Assembly (NCBI RefSeq): GCF_011752015.1
Contig: NZ_JAAIKA010000001.1
Location: forward strand, 124,001 to 188,000
DNA length: 64,000 nucleotides
Reading direction: 5' to 3'
Source of the DNA: Canibacter zhoujuaniae
GTDB lineage: Bacteria > Actinomycetota > Actinomycetes > Actinomycetales > Microbacteriaceae
Part shown: positions 61,916 to 64,000 of the stretch, piece after piece
How positions within the stretch are numbered: position 1 is the stretch's first letter
How the letters are laid out: every line of letters starts with the position of its first letter
Notes under the pieces: model-generated
What the model was told of the DNA's origin: nothing
The model's input: only the letters and a program-made list of their open reading frames with translations
Database searches by the model: none
Program-made: the position numbers and the translations under genes

Positions 61916-62524
61916 TTAAACGCGTTCCTTGCGTGCGCGGTGCGCGCTCAACGAAACGACGCCCTCACTGTCTGGTAGGCCGGCCATCATGCACAAAAGC
62001 TGGGCCCAAGCCTCGGCGTGCGCCGCAAAGTTGTCATCGCACGGCGTCCATGAGGCACGAATTTGCAGCTGCGCACCCGTGCCCGCTGCTGCTAACCCAC
62101 CGTAGCCGGAGGAGATAGTTTTTGTTGCGGATCCGGATATTGCTGTGTAGTCCGCGCCGTGCTTGTTGAGCGCATCAAGCAACCACGACCATGTGACATC
62201 TGCAATAAAAGGGTCGTCTCCCATTTCGAGCTCTAGGGGAGCCTGGGCGTAGCACACAAAACGAAAATCACTGCCCCAGCTATCAACGCTGTTACTGTCG
62301 TGTAAAAGTATCAGACGCCCGGCGCCTTCGGCTGAATCAAGATCCGGCTCGGCGTTTCTGTCTTGTAGGTGTGATACTCCGCCACCGATAGCGTGTGTGA
62401 ACTGCGCGGTTGTGCGCGGTGCTGCAATTTCTGCCCACTGCAATTCAGCGCGAAAATTTGCCGCCCGAATTTGCGATACCGCCGCCTCGAAACTGGGCGG
62501 GGCAGTTGTTAAAGTTGCGCTCAC
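61916..62524 (-). CDS. DUF3000 protein
   Basis: 202 aa from the GTG at 62524. Pattern of the actinobacterial DUF3000 family: Glu-Leu-Gln-Trp-Ala-Glu-Ile-Ala-Ala-Pro near residue 28, Gly-Arg-Leu-Ile-Leu-Leu-His-Asp near 70 and Asp-Val-Thr-Trp-Ser-Trp-Leu near 107. The C-terminus has Leu-Pro-Asp-Ser-Glu-Gly-Val-Val-Ser-Leu-Ser. No function is established. It heads an operon with rnd and possibly the beta-oxidation genes, and its start is 6 nt after a TAAATT box, so the transcript may be leaderless. Divergent from zapE. Confidence 0.85.
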   Translation of the reverse strand: MSATLTTAPPSFEAAVSQIRAANFRAELQWAEIAAPRTTAQFTHAIGGGVSHLQDRNAEPDLDSAEGAGRLILLHDSNSVDSWGSDFRFVCYAQAPLELEMGDDPFIADVTWSWLLDALNKHGADYTAISGSATKTISSGYGGLAAAGTGAQLQIRASWTPCDDNFAAHAEAWAQLLCMMAGLPDSEGVVSLSAHRARKERV

Positions 62525-62536
62525 ACTGATAATTTA
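62525..62536 (-). promoter_or_regulatory. -10 box of a leaderless promoter for the DUF3000 operon
   Basis: On the minus strand TAAATT (62536-62531) is followed by 6 nt and the GTG at 62524. No ribosome-binding site is present. Confidence 0.45.
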
Positions 62537-62597
62537 TGAGTGCCTCTCATATCCACCCCTGAGGCGCGCCGCAATTCTGGCTGTAAGCTGAGCGGTC

Positions 62598-62609
62598 TAA
62601 AATTAACGG
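62598..62609 (+). promoter_or_regulatory. -10 box of a leaderless promoter for zapE
   Basis: TAAAAT at 62598-62603 is followed by 6 nt and the GTG at 62610. No Shine-Dalgarno sequence fits. Confidence 0.5.
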
Positions 62610-63716
62610 GTGCTAGCAAACGAAAATTCTGCATTCAATCACCTGACGCACAGGACCCCACGGGTTACCGGCATGGAGCTTGTGGCGACTCTGACACCGC
62701 CACCGCAGTTTGCCACGGCTACTTTTGATTCTTATAAACCGGATCCTGCGCACTCCTCACAGTCTGAGGCGAGGCAGCTGTTGCGCAATTTTGTTGCCGG
62801 TGTCGGATCACAGCCGCTGCAGGAAAAGCGCGGAGGATTTTTCGGCTTTGGGCGTAAGAAAAAGCAGGGGGTAGCAGAAGAGGCAGCACAGCTTGCGCCT
62901 GCTGTAACTGTGCCCGCCGGCAAAATGGGTGTCTATCTCGACGGCGGTTTCGGTGTTGGAAAAACCCACCTGTTGGCGGCCGCATGGCACGCGCAGGCCG
63001 GGCGCAAATATTTTGGCACCTTTATTGAATATACGGCGCTTGTTGGAGCATTGGGTTACGACGGTGCGGTGAAAGTGCTCAGCGGCGCAAAACTTATCTG
63101 TATCGATGAGTTTGAGCTTGATGATCCGGGTGACACGATGCTGATGACGCGCCTGATTAAAGATCTCACCGCAACCGGTTCAAAGTTCATTGCAACCAGT
63201 AATACTCCGCCGAATGCACTGGGTGAGGGGCGTTTCGCCGCTTCCGATTTTATGCGCGAGATTCAGTCTATGAGTGAAAAATTCGTGACCGTACGAATTG
63301 ACGGCGAAGACTACCGACAGCGCAATATTGAGGGTGAAGCGGTTGTGCTGAGCAGTCAGCAGTACACCGAAAAACTTGCACGCGATAGCGCAGCTGGCAA
63401 GTTTGTGACCGACGATAGCTTTGTTGACCTGCTTAACCACTTGAGACATGTGCACCCTTCAAGCTATGCGGCGCTGGTCAGCGGCATAGACCGGATCGGC
63501 CTGCGTGACACCTTCGAGCTGACAGACCAGTCTGCCGCACTCCGGTTTGTGGCTTTCATTGACCGCGTTTACGATGCGCAGATTCCGATGCAAGCAACCG
63601 GTATCCCGCTAAACACTATTTTCGGCGGTGGCATGCTCGATGGCGGTTATCGCAAGAAGTATCTGCGCTGTATGTCGCGCGTAAACGCCCTGTGCTCAGG
63701 AGAAATTGCTGATTAG
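62610..63716 (+). CDS. zapE: Cell division protein ZapE / AFG1-like ATPase
   Basis: 368 aa. AFG1/ZapE ATPase: Walker A Gly-Gly-Phe-Gly-Val-Gly-Lys-Thr-His near residue 112, Walker B Cys-Ile-Asp-Glu-Phe-Glu-Leu-Asp-Asp near 165, sensor-like Ala-Thr-Ser-Asn-Thr-Pro-Pro-Asn, and the late Ser-Arg-Val-Asn-Ala-Leu-Cys. In E. coli ZapE acts at the division ring under stress; the actinobacterial role is inferred from homology. GTG at 62610 lies 6 nt after a -10 box; a later start at the Met of Met-Glu-Leu-Val-Ala is possible. Confidence 0.9.
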   Translation: MLANENSAFNHLTHRTPRVTGMELVATLTPPPQFATATFDSYKPDPAHSSQSEARQLLRNFVAGVGSQPLQEKRGGFFGFGRKKKQGVAEEAAQLAPAVTVPAGKMGVYLDGGFGVGKTHLLAAAWHAQAGRKYFGTFIEYTALVGALGYDGAVKVLSGAKLICIDEFELDDPGDTMLMTRLIKDLTATGSKFIATSNTPPNALGEGRFAASDFMREIQSMSEKFVTVRIDGEDYRQRNIEGEAVVLSSQQYTEKLARDSAAGKFVTDDSFVDLLNHLRHVHPSSYAALVSGIDRIGLRDTFELTDQSAALRFVAFIDRVYDAQIPMQATGIPLNTIFGGGMLDGGYRKKYLRCMSRVNALCSGEIAD

Positions 63717-63725
63717 GGCGCGCAT

Positions 63726-64000
63726 ATGAACTGGGAACGGTTGATCCGAAAAACTTTAGAGTCGCTGTTTGCTGAGCTGTTTCGTGGAAAACGCACCCGG
63801 CGCGGCACCAGATCTGCTCGGGGCCGCAGCGCCTCTCAACACAAGCACGGTTATCAAGTATCTGGCGCGGAATCTCCCGGACGTTACGGCGCTGGCGCCA
63901 CCTGTGACGCTAAAACAGCAGAAATTAAGTCGGCTGTGTTTGGTTATCAACCGAATCATGATGGCGATCCAGATCCGGGTGAGGTTGTTTGGACGTGGGT
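63726..64000 (+). CDS. PemK/MazF-family protein, N-terminal part (partial)
   Basis: Frame open from the ATG at 63726 to the window end (91 residues). The first 65 residues are basic, Arg/Gly/Ser-rich and low in predicted structure. Then comes Asp-Gly-Asp-Pro-Asp-Pro-Gly-Glu-Val-Val-Trp-Thr-Trp-Val, the start of the beta barrel of actinobacterial PemK/MazF-family proteins. The family's toxins cut RNA, but this long-tailed housekeeping-like branch usually has no adjacent antitoxin and its activity is uncertain. No antitoxin gene lies upstream here; zapE ends 9 bp before. The active-site region is outside the window. Confidence 0.75.
   Translation, partial: MNWERLIRKTLESLFAELFRGKRTRRGTRSARGRSASQHKHGYQVSGAESPGRYGAGATCDAKTAEIKSAVFGYQPNHDGDPDPGEVVWTW

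Overview
The window looks like chromosome of a moderate-GC actinobacterium, most likely a small-genome member of the Microbacteriaceae. That rests on several family-level signs: the order pyrC / PH-like protein / carA / carB / pyrF / gmk, a guanylate kinase fused to an actinobacterial IHF domain, the fasR-fabD-fabH-acpP-fabF locus beside aceE, rnpB beside glnA/glnE, the sigA-parE-parC block, and the actinobacterial families DUF4191, DUF4193, DUF3093, DUF3710, DUF3159, DUF3000 and SepH. The genus cannot be fixed from sequence reading alone. Genes are densely packed, with many 1-14 bp overlaps and many TTG/GTG starts. About eight genes have a -10 hexamer placed 6-8 nt before the start codon, which implies leaderless mRNAs.

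Layout. 0-7.9 kb: end of pyrC, carAB, pyrF, mIHF-gmk (pyrimidine and GMP supply) and a DMT-type membrane protein. 7.9-12.2 kb: a CAU tRNA, a glutamine amidotransferase and a sugar ABC uptake operon with two permeases and a lipoprotein but no ATPase. 12.1-17.6 kb, minus strand: fasR, then fabD-fabH-acpP-fabF with a PadR regulator coupled at the end. 17.6-20.1 kb: a compact accessory island of micropeptides and phage-like HTH proteins with strong inverted repeats and no recognisable integrase. 20.1-26.1 kb: aceE, an AhpE/Bcp-like peroxiredoxin, tRNA-Val, a tandem universal stress protein and a long GAPDH.

26.1-34.8 kb: a coiled-coil protein related to zinc-ribbon DUF164/CdsZ whose four metal cysteines are gone, RNase P RNA, a SPOR-like small protein, a second glutamine synthetase, GlnE, the adenylylatable GlnA1, an RDD protein and DUF4191. 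An unrecognised 162-aa ORF follows where lipA/lipB lie in some relatives. 35.4-45.6 kb: sucB and lpd (with aceE, parts of the PDH/ODH machinery), a PAC2 protein, sigA with a Lys/Ala/Thr repeat tail, and convergent parE and parC. 45.6-51 kb: a phosphodiesterase-like protein, SepH, DUF4193, DUF3093, dUTPase, DUF3710 and DUF3159. 51-64 kb: aconitase, a LolD/MacB-FtsX type ABC exporter, a fatty-acid beta-oxidation pair (thiolase plus FadB-like), RNase D, DUF3000, ZapE and the start of a PemK/MazF-family protein.

The genes describe a streamlined heterotroph: central carbon (PDH, aconitase, ODH E2/E3, GAPDH), type II fatty-acid synthesis, nitrogen assimilation with adenylylation control, and cell-division factors. 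The least explained part, and the best candidate for something undescribed, is the 17.9-20.0 kb island.
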